A stretch of 64,000 bases of DNA from Pythium myriotylum (lineage: Eukaryota; Oomycota; Peronosporomycetes; Pythiales; Pythiaceae). The stretch covers positions 310,001 through 374,000 of the forward strand of contig JALJCQ010000033.1 of assembly GCA_023091665.1 (NCBI GenBank). Reading direction: 5' to 3'. Shown here piece by piece: positions 12,499 to 22,662 of the stretch. Position 1 is the stretch's first letter, and the number at the start of each line of letters is the position of its first letter. A program made the position numbers and the translations under genes. Below the pieces are notes generated by a model, which ran no database searches, was not told the DNA's origin, and saw nothing but the letters and a program-made list of their open reading frames with translations.

Positions 12499-13570
12499 AT
12501 GCAGGTCGCGACGCCTCGGAAACTCGTGCTGCCGCCGATCGGCCCGCTCTTCGCGTCCCATCGCGCCTACTCCGTCGATGCAGACCACCATATGACCGAC
12601 TTCCACCACTCGAATCTGCGCACGCCAACGGGGGTCCACGCCGTCTCGTCGTTCGACGCCGGCTTCCCGACGTCGTCGCCTGTTCGCAAGGAAAAGCCGA
12701 GCATGAAGGACTTCGACTCGTTCAAGCTCGACGTCTCGAGCTCGCCGATGGGATCGGACTCGCCCTCGGATATCTCGGGCGGACTCGACGGCGAAGACGA
12801 GGAGAAACTGCGACTCAGCCGCGAGCGCAACCGACTCCACGCGCAGCGCACGCGGATCCGCAAACGCGAGCTGCTCGAGAATCTCAAGGACCGCATCGCC
12901 GGTATGCAGGGAGAGTACGCCCTGCTGAAGCAGGCGTACGACTCGCATGTCACGGCCATGTACTTGCTGAGCCTCTGTGACGAGAGCGCCCACCTCTCAA
13001 TTCAGGGACTTGACGACATTTCAGATCTCGCCGACGCATCACAAGATGTGTCGCAAGTTGTGTGTGTCAATGATGAGGATGTGGACGCCGCAGCTGCCGC
13101 GAGCGGCCAGACTTCTCTCATCCTTCACGACAAGAGCTGCCAGTACTATCACATGGACCCGGACGACGAAGGGAGTGGATACGAGGAGGCCTCGTGCGCC
13201 TGCATGGACCGCCACGCTGACGCCCCGCTCAACGCCAATGGCAAGCGCCCGCACTCAAACTCAATTAGTCTCATGACATGCTCGAAGGAGGAGCGCGAGC
13301 AGATCCGTCGCGAACGCAACCGTCTTCACGCGCGCCGTGCACGCCTTCGCAAGAAGCTCATGCTTGAGAAGAGCCAGCAGGTATGTCGGCTTTTCGTTTC
13401 CGTTAGTGGCAATCAGAACCGATTCACTCACTCTCTCTGCTTTCTTCCCCTAGGCTGTTCAGAAGCTGCGTGCCCGCAACGAACTGCTCCGTGCTCGCCT
13501 CTCTATCCTCGTCGCGTCCATTTACGACGGCCGACAACCGATGCTGCCTCCGATCCTGGAAACCGCATGA
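12499..13570 (+). CDS. Transcription factor with two bZIP domains
   Basis: Basic leucine-zipper proteins bind DNA as dimers in the nucleus. Exons are 12499-13380 and 13454-13570 (332 residues). The ATG at 12499 has a good context (cacc before it); the open frame upstream starts only with GTG. The first bZIP (about residues 100-155) has the basic region RERNRLHAQRTRIRKRE. The second (about 262-310) has RERNRLHARRARLRKK, and its zipper is completed by exon 2 (AVQKLRARNELLRARLSILV). Both keep the invariant N-x7-R spacing and both have His where most bZIPs have the first Ala of NxxAA. About 105 residues separate them, with an acidic segment and several Cys and His. Two DNA-binding zippers in one chain are unusual, and the two basic regions resemble each other enough to suggest internal duplication. 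Confidence 0.88.
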
Positions 13571-13946
13571 TCTGTCGTTCCTCTTCTACTCCCCCCACCC
13601 CGCTCTGCGTTGTCTCCGACTGGTGGCCATGGGCCACCTCACCCCGTTGTAGTAATTATTCCTCGTCGCCTCTCTTGGAGGGTGTTGTTGCGTGGCCAGT
13701 GCTCCCTCGCTCTCACTTATCTATTGCACCCCGTAATGTGTGGACCTCCATTTTTGCGTTGCCTTTCTTGCCTGTTCCCTCTTCTCGCATCGCCGCGCTC
13801 TCTTTCCACCGACCGGCGAGACGAGCCCTCTTGAAGTTCAGCACCGTGTGCACGACGCGTCGAAACTTCATGTTGGCCCATCCCACCCGACGCGATCCTT
13901 GAAGTGGCACAGAAGCGAGGGGCGAGTTGAAGTGGCGCACGGCCAC

Positions 13947-16900
13947 ATGCACCAAATGGCGTCGTCGCTGTCATCGCTCGAGTCGTTCCCGTCCTTGTCC
14001 TCGCTCTCCTTCGAGCAGCACGATGGCTCCGACGTGGACGACGTGATCGACAAGAGTCCTCGCTGGCGACAGTCTCCAGTCGTCGGGCTACAAGCACAAG
14101 GCGACGGCAACCAAGCCAACCTCGACTCGCACGATCCCTCCAACTCCGACGACTCGGCTGAGGATGCTGATGCAGATGAACCAGCAACGACAAGGCGATC
14201 GAAGACTCCACAGCAAAAGCGACCGCTGCTTCGGGAGTTTAAGGAGTTGCGGAGTCGACTCGAAGACGAGGGGACGCACCAACGCACTGCTCGTCAAAGC
14301 CATTACCAGTCGGTGTTCGCCCGCGTGGATCCCCCACTTCTCCGAACTCTCCACCACCTCGAACTTTCGGCTGTAGACCTCAAGCGTACTGACCTCGACG
14401 TGCTCGTTGCAAACTTGTTTCTACTTGAGACATTGAGATCCATAAGTCTAGCGGATAATCAGCTGGATGACTCGTGCACGAAAGGAATCCGTGAGTCGAT
14501 CTGCATCAAGAACACCAATAACGCTTATCTTGTGGCTTAGCCTTGGTTATTTCGGTGTAGGAACAATTTTGAGCCACGAAGGTCTTCATCATGTTGATCT
14601 GTCGCGAAATCTGCTGGGCCGTGGCGTGGCGAGAATGATCGCCGACCGTCTCAAGCATCGATTACGCATTCGCTCACTCGATGTGTCAGGGAATCAACGC
14701 TTCTTCGCATTCGAGGATGCAAATGATGTCGCGTATTCGCTCGCTCAAGGTAAGCATTCACGCTCGAGAAGTTCTGTGATGTATAACAGCAACGACATTG
14801 TCGCGGTGATGCATAGGGCTTGCCAGCAATAACTGCATCACGGACTTCCGTGTTAGTTTACAGATCCCACAGCCGCACTTGGAGCGAAACCAATTCATCC
14901 TACCCACTTCTACGTCGAAAAGTAGTGATGATTCCATGCCATATCGTACGAAGAGACGCTCTCAATCAGGTCCTGTCAGCCCCAAGCCAAACGAATCAGA
15001 TGCGTCTCCAGCTGAGAATTTCACACGAGAATTGTGCGAACAGAACAGATCACACATCTTCAGCCTCGGACTTGTCCATGCCGAACTTTCTCGTCGGTGA
15101 GTTTCCCTCGAGTATTGCCAATTACGCTGACCAATATCCCGCTCGCCCGTAGGTCAATTGTGTACCTGATGAAGTTCACAAACAATCTCGTAACTCTGGA
15201 CTTGTCGTATGCCTTTGTCGGCATTCCAGCAGCCCAAGTGATTGCCACAGCACTGAAGATGAAGAATCACTCTGCGCTGACGCAGCTCAACCTTCGGGGC
15301 AACCGTCTCAAGAGCATCGGCACTCGTGCTATCTGCAAGGCGCTTCACTTCAATGACCGATTAACGGACGTAGATGTCAGTCGAAACAATATCGACAGCG
15401 ACATAGTTCCAGATTTGCGAGCAATGCTTCTGCGTAACCACACGCTTGTACGAATCGACCTTAGTTACAATCGTGACATCGTTGCAGGGACAAAGGAGTC
15501 GTCGAGGGAATGGGATGCGTTCGTATTTGCGATGGAAAGGCACAGGGCTCTACTATCACTTGGCGATTTGGACAGGTACTCGAGCATACTGAGAGCAGAC
15601 CCAGCTGCACTGACAAGATACGTGTATTATGCAGCCTTCACATGTCGCCCACTCAATATCAGACGATTGATGCTCTCACTAATGTGAACAAGCAACGAAG
15701 CAACGATCTCGTACTTGCTAGCGTCAACGGCAGGAAGTCATTTGATTCTCCTCACCAAGCATCAAGTCAATCAATGGGCAGGCCGCTGGTAGACCAATCT
15801 CGGACTGTAACACTCTTTCGACGAGATTCGCCGTCTCCAGAAGAGGCAAAGGTGCTTTGGAGCCCACGCCGGATTATGCCTGGACAAGCTCGTGTGTCGA
15901 TCAAATGGACAATGAAGGCTTTTTTCTCTCCAAACGACAAAAGTGATACGAGGAGACATTTGCCGGCTCGTGCACGACAGTTTGTTTCGGTGTGTTGGCA
16001 GGTGATAGTGCGCCGTCGGTGCGACCTTGCGGGTGCCGTGAGTTATCACGCAGCGGAAGGAAGGTGTCCGTTGATGCAATCCACTGAGGGTGGTTTCAAG
16101 TTGTGTTCTGCCCTTGTCTACTGCGACGAAGGCGACACAATATCTATCATGGTTAGTTTACGTGACGAGAATGAAGATGGGGAAGAAGATTTGGCCGACT
16201 GTGGACCTGTGAAAGTAATTGGGAGAGACTTTGTCTTCCTACCCCATTCGGTACGACGTTTACTAACACCTCATTCTGTTGCGAATCGTGTAACTAATTT
16301 CTTCACACTACAGCTCAGCCTGCGCCATATTCTCCTTCACTTTGTTGCCGATGAGGATTCATCAAGTCGCTCATTGCAGTGGCAATCAAACCCAACTCGG
16401 AGCCCTACAGTTGACTCACACAATCACTTTGTGAATTTTGCGCAAGTATACATTCCTTGCACTGCAACATTCAGGATCGTCTGGCGGGTTCGATTTATCT
16501 CAGTTGCCATCTTAAAGCTTGATCGAATCCAAGTGCGTGAGTTCATGGAGAAGCAACTTGCATGGTTTGTGCTGCGTAGTCATTGTTGGGACTCGGAGGA
16601 CCAGACGGCGATTTGGGCGGTAAGAGCTGGAGAATTTCATGGCGGAAACTGGTTTGGACTCAACAAACTACTTCTCTTTCTAGGGCTCAACTCTGGAGCT
16701 TGCGGGCGTAGTTCGGGGTCGAGACCTCGCTTTTTGCTCGCCTCCATTCGAGCTCATGGCAGGAGAATTTGTCCAAGTGCGAGCGTCTTCGTCCACGCCA
16801 GAGATTTCCTTGCAGTTGGAACAATTCTTTGTCTTCTACGAGGTACGAGACCAACCCGAGAAGACACAACTGCCTCGTCGCTGACTTGCTCTCACAACAG

Positions 16901-16951
16901 ACGACATCATGGGAGAACTCGCTTGGAGATCCATGCGAGCAACATGGATAG
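13947..16951 (+). CDS. Leucine-rich-repeat protein with a novel C-terminal half
   Basis: Eight exons join in frame: 13947-14490, 14561-14749, 14817-15096, 15153-15575, 15635-16250, 16314-16619, 16684-16842 and 16901-16951 (855 residues). The N-terminus is Ser/Asp-rich and disordered. Residues about 130-540 hold ribonuclease-inhibitor-type LRRs, for example LRSISLADNQLDD, LHHVDLSRNLLGRG, LTQLNLRGNRLKS and VRIDLSYNRDI, broken by a polar insert encoded near 14890-15060. The last 320 residues look like beta-rich globular folds (VFVSVCWQVIVRR-like strands) that I cannot assign. No membrane segment, kinase or NACHT domain is seen, so a cytosolic or cytoskeletal scaffold is the safest guess. The start is the first ATG of the frame that is not in GC-rich upstream sequence; MASSLSS four codons later is an alternative. 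Confidence 0.8.
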
Positions 16952-17090
16952 ACGTACTTAGTCGTTTCGATTCTGTGTCGTTGAAGCAGATTCGTACTTA
17001 GTAGCGCCTTCGCACGCGAGGACAAGATCCCCCAGCTTCATCGAAGGTTCGTGCATCTGCGCGCCAAGCTTCGCCTCTCGACGACCCCCA

Positions 17091-18173
17091 ATGGCTTTGC
17101 AGACGACACTGATGCGTCGTAGCTCCTCAGTGGCTATGCTTCGTCCGCGAGCGACGGTGACGCCACTGTCGCTGCGCCTCGCGACGCCCCTGACTGCTGG
17201 CGCCAATGGCCCACTCCTGGACTGCACGGCGCGCTTGTTCAGCTCCGGCATGGATAAGCAGGACGGAAATCATCCGCAGAAAGAGTTGACGACCTTCCAG
17301 AAGCTCCAAAAGTGGATGCAGCCGTTTGTCTCGGGGTCCAAGATGCTGTTGGCGGAGAACAAGCAGGCCTGGGCCATCCGCCGTCGCATCAAAGAAGCAC
17401 CCCCCTCGTCCCCTCCGCAGCTGACTCGCCAAGAGATGATGATCTTACGCCAGGCACACCGTGACCTGGCCAAGTCACTCCCGCTGCTGATCTTCTTTGC
17501 CGTGCCCCTAATCGGCTACGCAGCTCCAGTGATCGGGTACCAGTTTCCGAAGCAACTCTTGCCTTGGCAGTTTTGGCGGCCAGATCAAAAGACACAGTTC
17601 TTCCGTGAGGATGCACACGCTCGCGCCAAGTTCTACCCAGAGTTGGTTAAGCTGCTCGAACAGATTGACCGCAAAGATCAGGTTCTGAAGGAACTGCTGG
17701 CAGCCCACAAAGACGAGAAGCGAGGGGGTCTCAACCCTGCACAGATCGGCCAGATCGTGCCGTTCTTTGATCCTGCTACAGATGGCCCGGCAGCGTTGTC
17801 CAAGCTCAAGAGCCACCATATCCATGTGCTTGTGCAGTCCATTTCCCTCGTTCCTGCTTTCGCGTGGGTCTGGCGGTTGCTACCACGAGACACTGTTGAG
17901 GGGTTCTTGGCCAAACGCATGGACGAGTTGCGTGTGGATGACGCAATGCTGCTGGAAGAAGGCATCGAGAGTCTGTCCCTGAGCGAGCTTGAATTTGCTT
18001 GCGAGGAGCGAGGTATCGTGGATGGCTACGGCAATATCGAACAGCTCCGCTCAAAGCTCAACGACTGGCTTGCCATATACAATACGGACGTTGGTGCAAC
18101 TCCTGAGAGCCTCCCAGCATCACTTTTGGTTCACGCTCCTGCGCTAATGAACCCAGAGGCTCGCCAACACTAG
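17091..18173 (+). CDS. Mitochondrial LETM1-domain protein
   Basis: LETM1 and LETMD1 proteins sit in the mitochondrial inner membrane, act in K+/Ca2+-H+ exchange and bind mitochondrial ribosomes. This intronless 360-residue protein begins with an Arg/Ser-rich, acid-free stretch (first ~50 residues) typical of a mitochondrial presequence. Residues about 112-175 match the LETM1 core (LTRQEMMILRQAHRDLAKSL followed by a hydrophobic segment at 128-150 and FPKQLLPWQF). Residues 280-335 match the ribosome-binding-like helices, ending ...LRSKLNDWLAIY. It lacks the C-terminal EF-hand and long coiled coil of full LETM1, so it is closer to the short LETMD1/Mdm38-like form. The ATG at 17091 opens the frame right at the presequence. 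Confidence 0.85.
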   Translation: MALQTTLMRRSSSVAMLRPRATVTPLSLRLATPLTAGANGPLLDCTARLFSSGMDKQDGNHPQKELTTFQKLQKWMQPFVSGSKMLLAENKQAWAIRRRIKEAPPSSPPQLTRQEMMILRQAHRDLAKSLPLLIFFAVPLIGYAAPVIGYQFPKQLLPWQFWRPDQKTQFFREDAHARAKFYPELVKLLEQIDRKDQVLKELLAAHKDEKRGGLNPAQIGQIVPFFDPATDGPAALSKLKSHHIHVLVQSISLVPAFAWVWRLLPRDTVEGFLAKRMDELRVDDAMLLEEGIESLSLSELEFACEERGIVDGYGNIEQLRSKLNDWLAIYNTDVGATPESLPASLLVHAPALMNPEARQH

Positions 18174-18258
18174 TCAAAGAATAGGAGACGATAGCTACGG
18201 TTCGAAAGAGTGAATGAACTGGCCGACACGACACAACTAACAATCAGTATTCTCTCTG

Positions 18259-21200
18259 TTACAAAAAGAAATTGGAACCTTTCTCCTTATCAAGCTGGTC
18301 GAGCTTGTTGCTGAGAGTCATCCCCGTCATAGACAAACCAAGATCGCCGGCCGCCGTGCCAGTCACAAGTGGGGTGCCAGCCCGTGAAGAAGGCATTCGT
18401 GGTGGCAGTACCGAGTTGGACCCACCAGCACCCTGCGCTGAGGGTTGCTGTAGCTGCTGTTGATTCCTGGAACCTCGCCGAGCAAACCCTCCTGCCACTA
18501 GGTGCTCTTGACGACCAGGAGGGGACGCATGGGGTGACATGACGGGTGCAGCATTCGAAGCTACAGCTGCAGCCGCCGCAAGTCGATTGGCTGTCGTCTG
18601 TCGCTCTCTCTCTTGCTGGAGCTGCAGCTCGTCTTGCTCTCGTAGCTCTTCTTGCAACAGTCGTCCTTCATCTCGTCGTTTCTGCTGAGCTATGGGAAGA
18701 TCCATATGCTGGCAATGGCACGAACAGTCCGTGACGGGGCATACTTCGTGGCTCGCGAACCAGTCGGCGATGTGGTGCGCGTGGCCGCCATGCTTACACG
18801 ACTGGCACCACGTGAACCACTCTACGAACGGGATACTTGAAAGCTGTGCAAGACTCTCATTTTCGCCCTTGCCAGTGCTTGGGTCGTCCACGACCCCGTT
18901 CGAGTCCCCTGTCATGGACACGATAGACGAGACGGCCTCTGCGGTTTGCTTTGACCGGCGATGGGCAAGTTCCAGGTATGGGTTGAGCGCACCGAGGGGC
19001 AATAGACATAGTGCACACTGCGGAAGCGGCTTCCGGCAGCTTGGACAGCATGTGAGCTTAGGCTTAGCGCGGTTAAGCCATGATGAGTGAGAGCCGCCGA
19101 GGCGTAGCAAGTTTGCTAGGGATAATGAGTGACTGCAATAGTTGCAGCGCACAAACAGTTGCGGTGGGACAGTCAACGTCGGGGGTGCGTTGAGTTCTTG
19201 CTGAAGTTCCTCTGCGTCTGGATCGCGAACGAAGTTGCCAAAACCATTGAGCACATCTTCATGTTGCGAGCGAGCGACATCGAAGCGCGCGCGTTCATGG
19301 AAGAGCTGCCATTGATTGAGTAGATCTTGATAGATCGCGATCCAGTTTTCGAGCACGGGTGCGTGTTTTGCAATATACGCAGATGGCAACCGCGCAGCTA
19401 GCAGTGCCAGCGTCTGAATATCACCAGTCTTGTCAAGGTAGTTTTGAAGAAGTAGCACTCCATCGCTACCCATGCCTGTCAAAAACACGCCTTCCAGTCG
19501 GCCTTGTTGCTGGCACTCCTCCAGGTTATGGGTGACAAAAATGCGTAGATCCTCCGGCGGCAAGAAGCGGCAAGCAAAGGCAACACGATCACTTAACGGT
19601 AGCGACGTGTCGTTCAGGATAGCGGCGTAGACGCCGCTGTTAACCATCATTGATTTGGAGCCGTTGTTAGCCATCACAGAGAGACCATCAACGCTTCCCC
19701 AGGACTTGCGCATGCTACCACTACCGGCACGACGAGCTGAGGGAGCTTGACTCCCCCGTACGATTCCGGCATTATGCGGCCCTGGGGATGCCGACGCTGC
19801 TGCACACAAGAACGTGAGAAGAGCGTGGAGATAACGTGGATGGTGCTGCGCCGTGATCTCTTCGCGCCGCAAGAGCTGCTGGCACATGTTGTTCCACATG
19901 TTTGGCATGCCCGGAGCAACCGCCGCCGCTGTCGAGTAGCCAGCCACAGCCATCGCAACAAGTTGAAGCACATCGGATGAGTATGGGGCGTGGATGGCTG
20001 AGTTGAGGTTTTGGATTTGGCTCAGCCACATGGCACCCTTCTGAAGGATAGTCACAGCTGCGACGAGGTCGCCATGAAACACGGCAAGCGCGGCTGCGCG
20101 GCCGTAATTGGCCTCGCTCTCGCATTTATTCAGGATGTGTCGTAACTCGTGACGAGTGTTTTCTGTAGACGAACGGTTTCCAAACACCATCTGAGAACCA
20201 TCCTCAAACTGTCGCTGCGTCGCCCAGGCGCCTGAGCTGCTACGGTGAAGAGTGAGCCCGCCCTGGCGAGGAGGTAAGTTCGCACCGTACTCGTTCGTTG
20301 CGCTCGACGAGCTTTGACCACAATCTGGATCCCAGTTGCATGCGAACATTGCAAGGCGTCGGCCAAAGCCTTCGTAGTAAGTGCAACCAACTGCTGCGTC
20401 TGTCCTCAGAGTCGATTGAATGGTTGTTAGCGGGGGAGAGTCGGCTTGAGCGGTTAGCGTCGCCAACTCAGTTGCACTTTCGTCCGTTAGTGCGAGCAAA
20501 TTCTTAACTCCCACCATCGTGAGGGCTGCTGGATCCACTGGCCAACCACGAAGCGGGCTCACCACAGAGGAAACTGTAGACCCTCCCTGTTGGACTGAGC
20601 CTCGAGACTGTGCGATGCGAGACACTTGTACCCGCCGGAGAGCCTCGATTTGATCCACCCATTGCCACAGACTTCGGAGTTGACGTTGTCGAGGCGTCGG
20701 AAACGGAGCTGTACAAAGCCGCAAGTTTTTCTCCACAACAAGCGAGTAACGGGCCTTCGCAAGGCGTTGCATTTCCAGCGCAATATCTTCGTCCGCGGCA
20801 CCAGCCGTTGCAGATGCAGACGAGTTGGACAACTGGCGCTCGACACTGGTCGCTGGCGCTGTCGTTCCACCAAACAACAAACGTCCACAGCTGAAGGAGA
20901 TTGCTCCGAGCGGTGAAACGGAGATCGGCAACGAGTCATGGACAGAGATATCTTCAATCTCACCGGAGATGGAGGCAGTGAGCAATCGGTTTGGAAATGC
21001 TGCGGCCGCAAGGCGAGCAGGGGCACCCCCTTTGCGCTCTCGAGATCGCATCATGGCGCTCGTTGAATCATCAACATTCTGCCACGAAAACGAGGCCAGT
21101 GGCTCCGACGTGTACCGTCTCCTAAACGGCTTCTTGATCTGCAATGCTCCGCCAGAGCCGACAGCGTCCTGCTTCGTAACGTCCCACAAAGACAAATACC

Positions 21201-22323
21201 GTTCTTCAACGGAAGCGGTAGCAAGAATCCCCGCTTTCGTGGGACACCACGTTACCTGAGCGAGCGTTTTACTCGAATAGTGCAGAGAAACGAGAGGACC
21301 CACGTTGGTGTCGAGTCGGCGGATATCCCATACTTTGATGGCTTCCTGCGGGGCGTCAGTGTAAGTGGCAAGAATGTGGGGTCGATGGCGATCAAATACC
21401 ACCCCGAGAACGGCCTTATTGTGCGCAACGACACTCAGCGGGGCCGTTCCGCTAGTCGCTGCACGAAGATCGTATATACGTAGCCACTTGAAACCGGTGC
21501 CGACAGCGAGACAAGCCGGTTGAAGTGGAACCCACGATAAAGCCATGGTTGCTTCCGAGTTGGACATTTCGTGGACGGGCTTGTCACTGACATCACCCCC
21601 ACCGCCACCCATGCCCATGCTGTTCACGCTGCTAACTCGGTTGAATCCTCCTCCCCGCATACCGCTGCTTCCGACGCTCATACCAAGACTGCCAACACCG
21701 TTCCCGCCTAAGCTGCCCCCAACAAGCTCGTCATGAGCTCCCATCGCATCCATGTGGGACCCGACGAGAGCCCCAGCGAGTCCACTCGCCAAACCGGGGT
21801 CTGTTTGGCTGCCAATACCACCAACAGAACCCATGATAGTCGACCCGGAGGATGCCGTGTTCAGATCCCAAACGAGCGTGCAGTAGTCGCTGCGCACTTT
21901 CTCAAAACCTGCCGCGAGCTGGTTCGGTGCCGCACGATTCCAGGCCACCGCGTTGCATGGACGCGTGTACTTGGGAGAAAATTCTCGCACGACGCGTGAG
22001 CGCGGGTCTTGGAAGTCGCTCAAGATGACTTTGCCATTGCCCATACCGGAGGCGATCCACAGCGGCTTGGCGTCGAATGGGTACCACTCCATGCACTTGA
22101 GCTGTGCGTTCTGAGCGTGGACCGATGCGTTGATCTTGATAAGTCGGAACGAGCGCTTGCGCTGCGTCGTGGTCGCTGGGGGCGCGCTGTAGCCGCCCGC
22201 GTGGGCCCCGTTCGTCTCCACATCCGTCGCGGTCGTCTCGTAGAGTCGCAGATTGTCTGCACCGACAGCAAACAACGAGGGGTCGTGCGGAGACCACTCC
22301 ACTACCATACGCTGCTTGTTCAT
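18259..22323 (-). CDS. MIOS: WD-repeat protein MIOS/Sea4 (GATOR2 complex)
   Basis: MIOS (yeast Sea4) is a subunit of GATOR2/SEACAT, which acts on lysosomal or vacuolar membranes to promote amino-acid signalling to TORC1. The single-exon gene encodes 1354 residues; the first ATG is at 22323, three codons inside a longer GTG frame. Residues 1-460 hold beta-propeller repeats (MVVEWSPHDPSLFAVGADN; LAQVTWCPTKAGILATASVE). The middle is alpha-solenoid. The C-terminus has the diagnostic zinc-finger/RING-like module: CNYCSHSLSL, CCPSCRKPLPQCALCLLPLG and WCQSCKHGGHAHHIADWF...CPVTDCSCHC. It is longer than animal MIOS (about 875 aa) because of Gly/Ser-rich inserts (around residues 195-250) and low-complexity tails. 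It is transcribed away from the methyltransferase-hydroxylase gene, with 339 bp between the ATGs. Confidence 0.9.
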   Translation of the reverse strand: MNKQRMVVEWSPHDPSLFAVGADNLRLYETTATDVETNGAHAGGYSAPPATTTQRKRSFRLIKINASVHAQNAQLKCMEWYPFDAKPLWIASGMGNGKVILSDFQDPRSRVVREFSPKYTRPCNAVAWNRAAPNQLAAGFEKVRSDYCTLVWDLNTASSGSTIMGSVGGIGSQTDPGLASGLAGALVGSHMDAMGAHDELVGGSLGGNGVGSLGMSVGSSGMRGGGFNRVSSVNSMGMGGGGGDVSDKPVHEMSNSEATMALSWVPLQPACLAVGTGFKWLRIYDLRAATSGTAPLSVVAHNKAVLGVVFDRHRPHILATYTDAPQEAIKVWDIRRLDTNVGPLVSLHYSSKTLAQVTWCPTKAGILATASVEERYLSLWDVTKQDAVGSGGALQIKKPFRRRYTSEPLASFSWQNVDDSTSAMMRSRERKGGAPARLAAAAFPNRLLTASISGEIEDISVHDSLPISVSPLGAISFSCGRLLFGGTTAPATSVERQLSNSSASATAGAADEDIALEMQRLAKARYSLVVEKNLRLCTAPFPTPRQRQLRSLWQWVDQIEALRRVQVSRIAQSRGSVQQGGSTVSSVVSPLRGWPVDPAALTMVGVKNLLALTDESATELATLTAQADSPPLTTIQSTLRTDAAVGCTYYEGFGRRLAMFACNWDPDCGQSSSSATNEYGANLPPRQGGLTLHRSSSGAWATQRQFEDGSQMVFGNRSSTENTRHELRHILNKCESEANYGRAAALAVFHGDLVAAVTILQKGAMWLSQIQNLNSAIHAPYSSDVLQLVAMAVAGYSTAAAVAPGMPNMWNNMCQQLLRREEITAQHHPRYLHALLTFLCAAASASPGPHNAGIVRGSQAPSARRAGSGSMRKSWGSVDGLSVMANNGSKSMMVNSGVYAAILNDTSLPLSDRVAFACRFLPPEDLRIFVTHNLEECQQQGRLEGVFLTGMGSDGVLLLQNYLDKTGDIQTLALLAARLPSAYIAKHAPVLENWIAIYQDLLNQWQLFHERARFDVARSQHEDVLNGFGNFVRDPDAEELQQELNAPPTLTVPPQLFVRCNYCSHSLSLANLLRLGGSHSSWLNRAKPKLTCCPSCRKPLPQCALCLLPLGALNPYLELAHRRSKQTAEAVSSIVSMTGDSNGVVDDPSTGKGENESLAQLSSIPFVEWFTWCQSCKHGGHAHHIADWFASHEVCPVTDCSCHCQHMDLPIAQQKRRDEGRLLQEELREQDELQLQQERERQTTANRLAAAAAVASNAAPVMSPHASPPGRQEHLVAGGFARRGSRNQQQLQQPSAQGAGGSNSVLPPRMPSSRAGTPLVTGTAAGDLGLSMTGMTLSNKLDQLDKEKGSNFFL

Positions 22324-22473
22324 TGTCGCCACACGGCGCCTCGCGTCCTTCGGGCCTGGTCTCGGCGTGGAGAAAGAACCCTGCTTGCCTGTCGGAGGTG
22401 ATGGTTTTCCTGTGGAGCTCCAGCGGAGCCATTCCGAATCAGACTCAGTTGGGACATCAGAGGAGCAGCATCA

Positions 22474-22488
22474 GACTACCTGGTAGTC
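22474..22488. promoter_or_regulatory. Palindrome GACTACC-T-GGTAGTC in the MIOS/methyltransferase divergent promoter
   Basis: Perfect 7-bp inverted arms flank a single T. It lies between two divergent ATGs, 151 bp from MIOS and 175 bp from the methyltransferase start. The inner 13 bp (ACTACCTGGTAGT) are identical to a palindrome at 35626-35638, in front of the FAM151-like gene. Symmetry and position suggest a site for a dimeric factor. Confidence 0.45.
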
Positions 22489-22662
22489 GGATTTTGTACT
22501 CGGTTTGGACAACCCAACAGGGATTTGTTTCCAGATAAGAGTTCGAGGGACGTCAGCTTGAAGCCTGGAAGTTGAGGAGCTCCGGAGCAGGTCACAAAGA
22601 TTGGCAACACCTTGGCGGACCCTCCCTCGCACGCACATCAGGACCGCCGACAAGACTCCACC

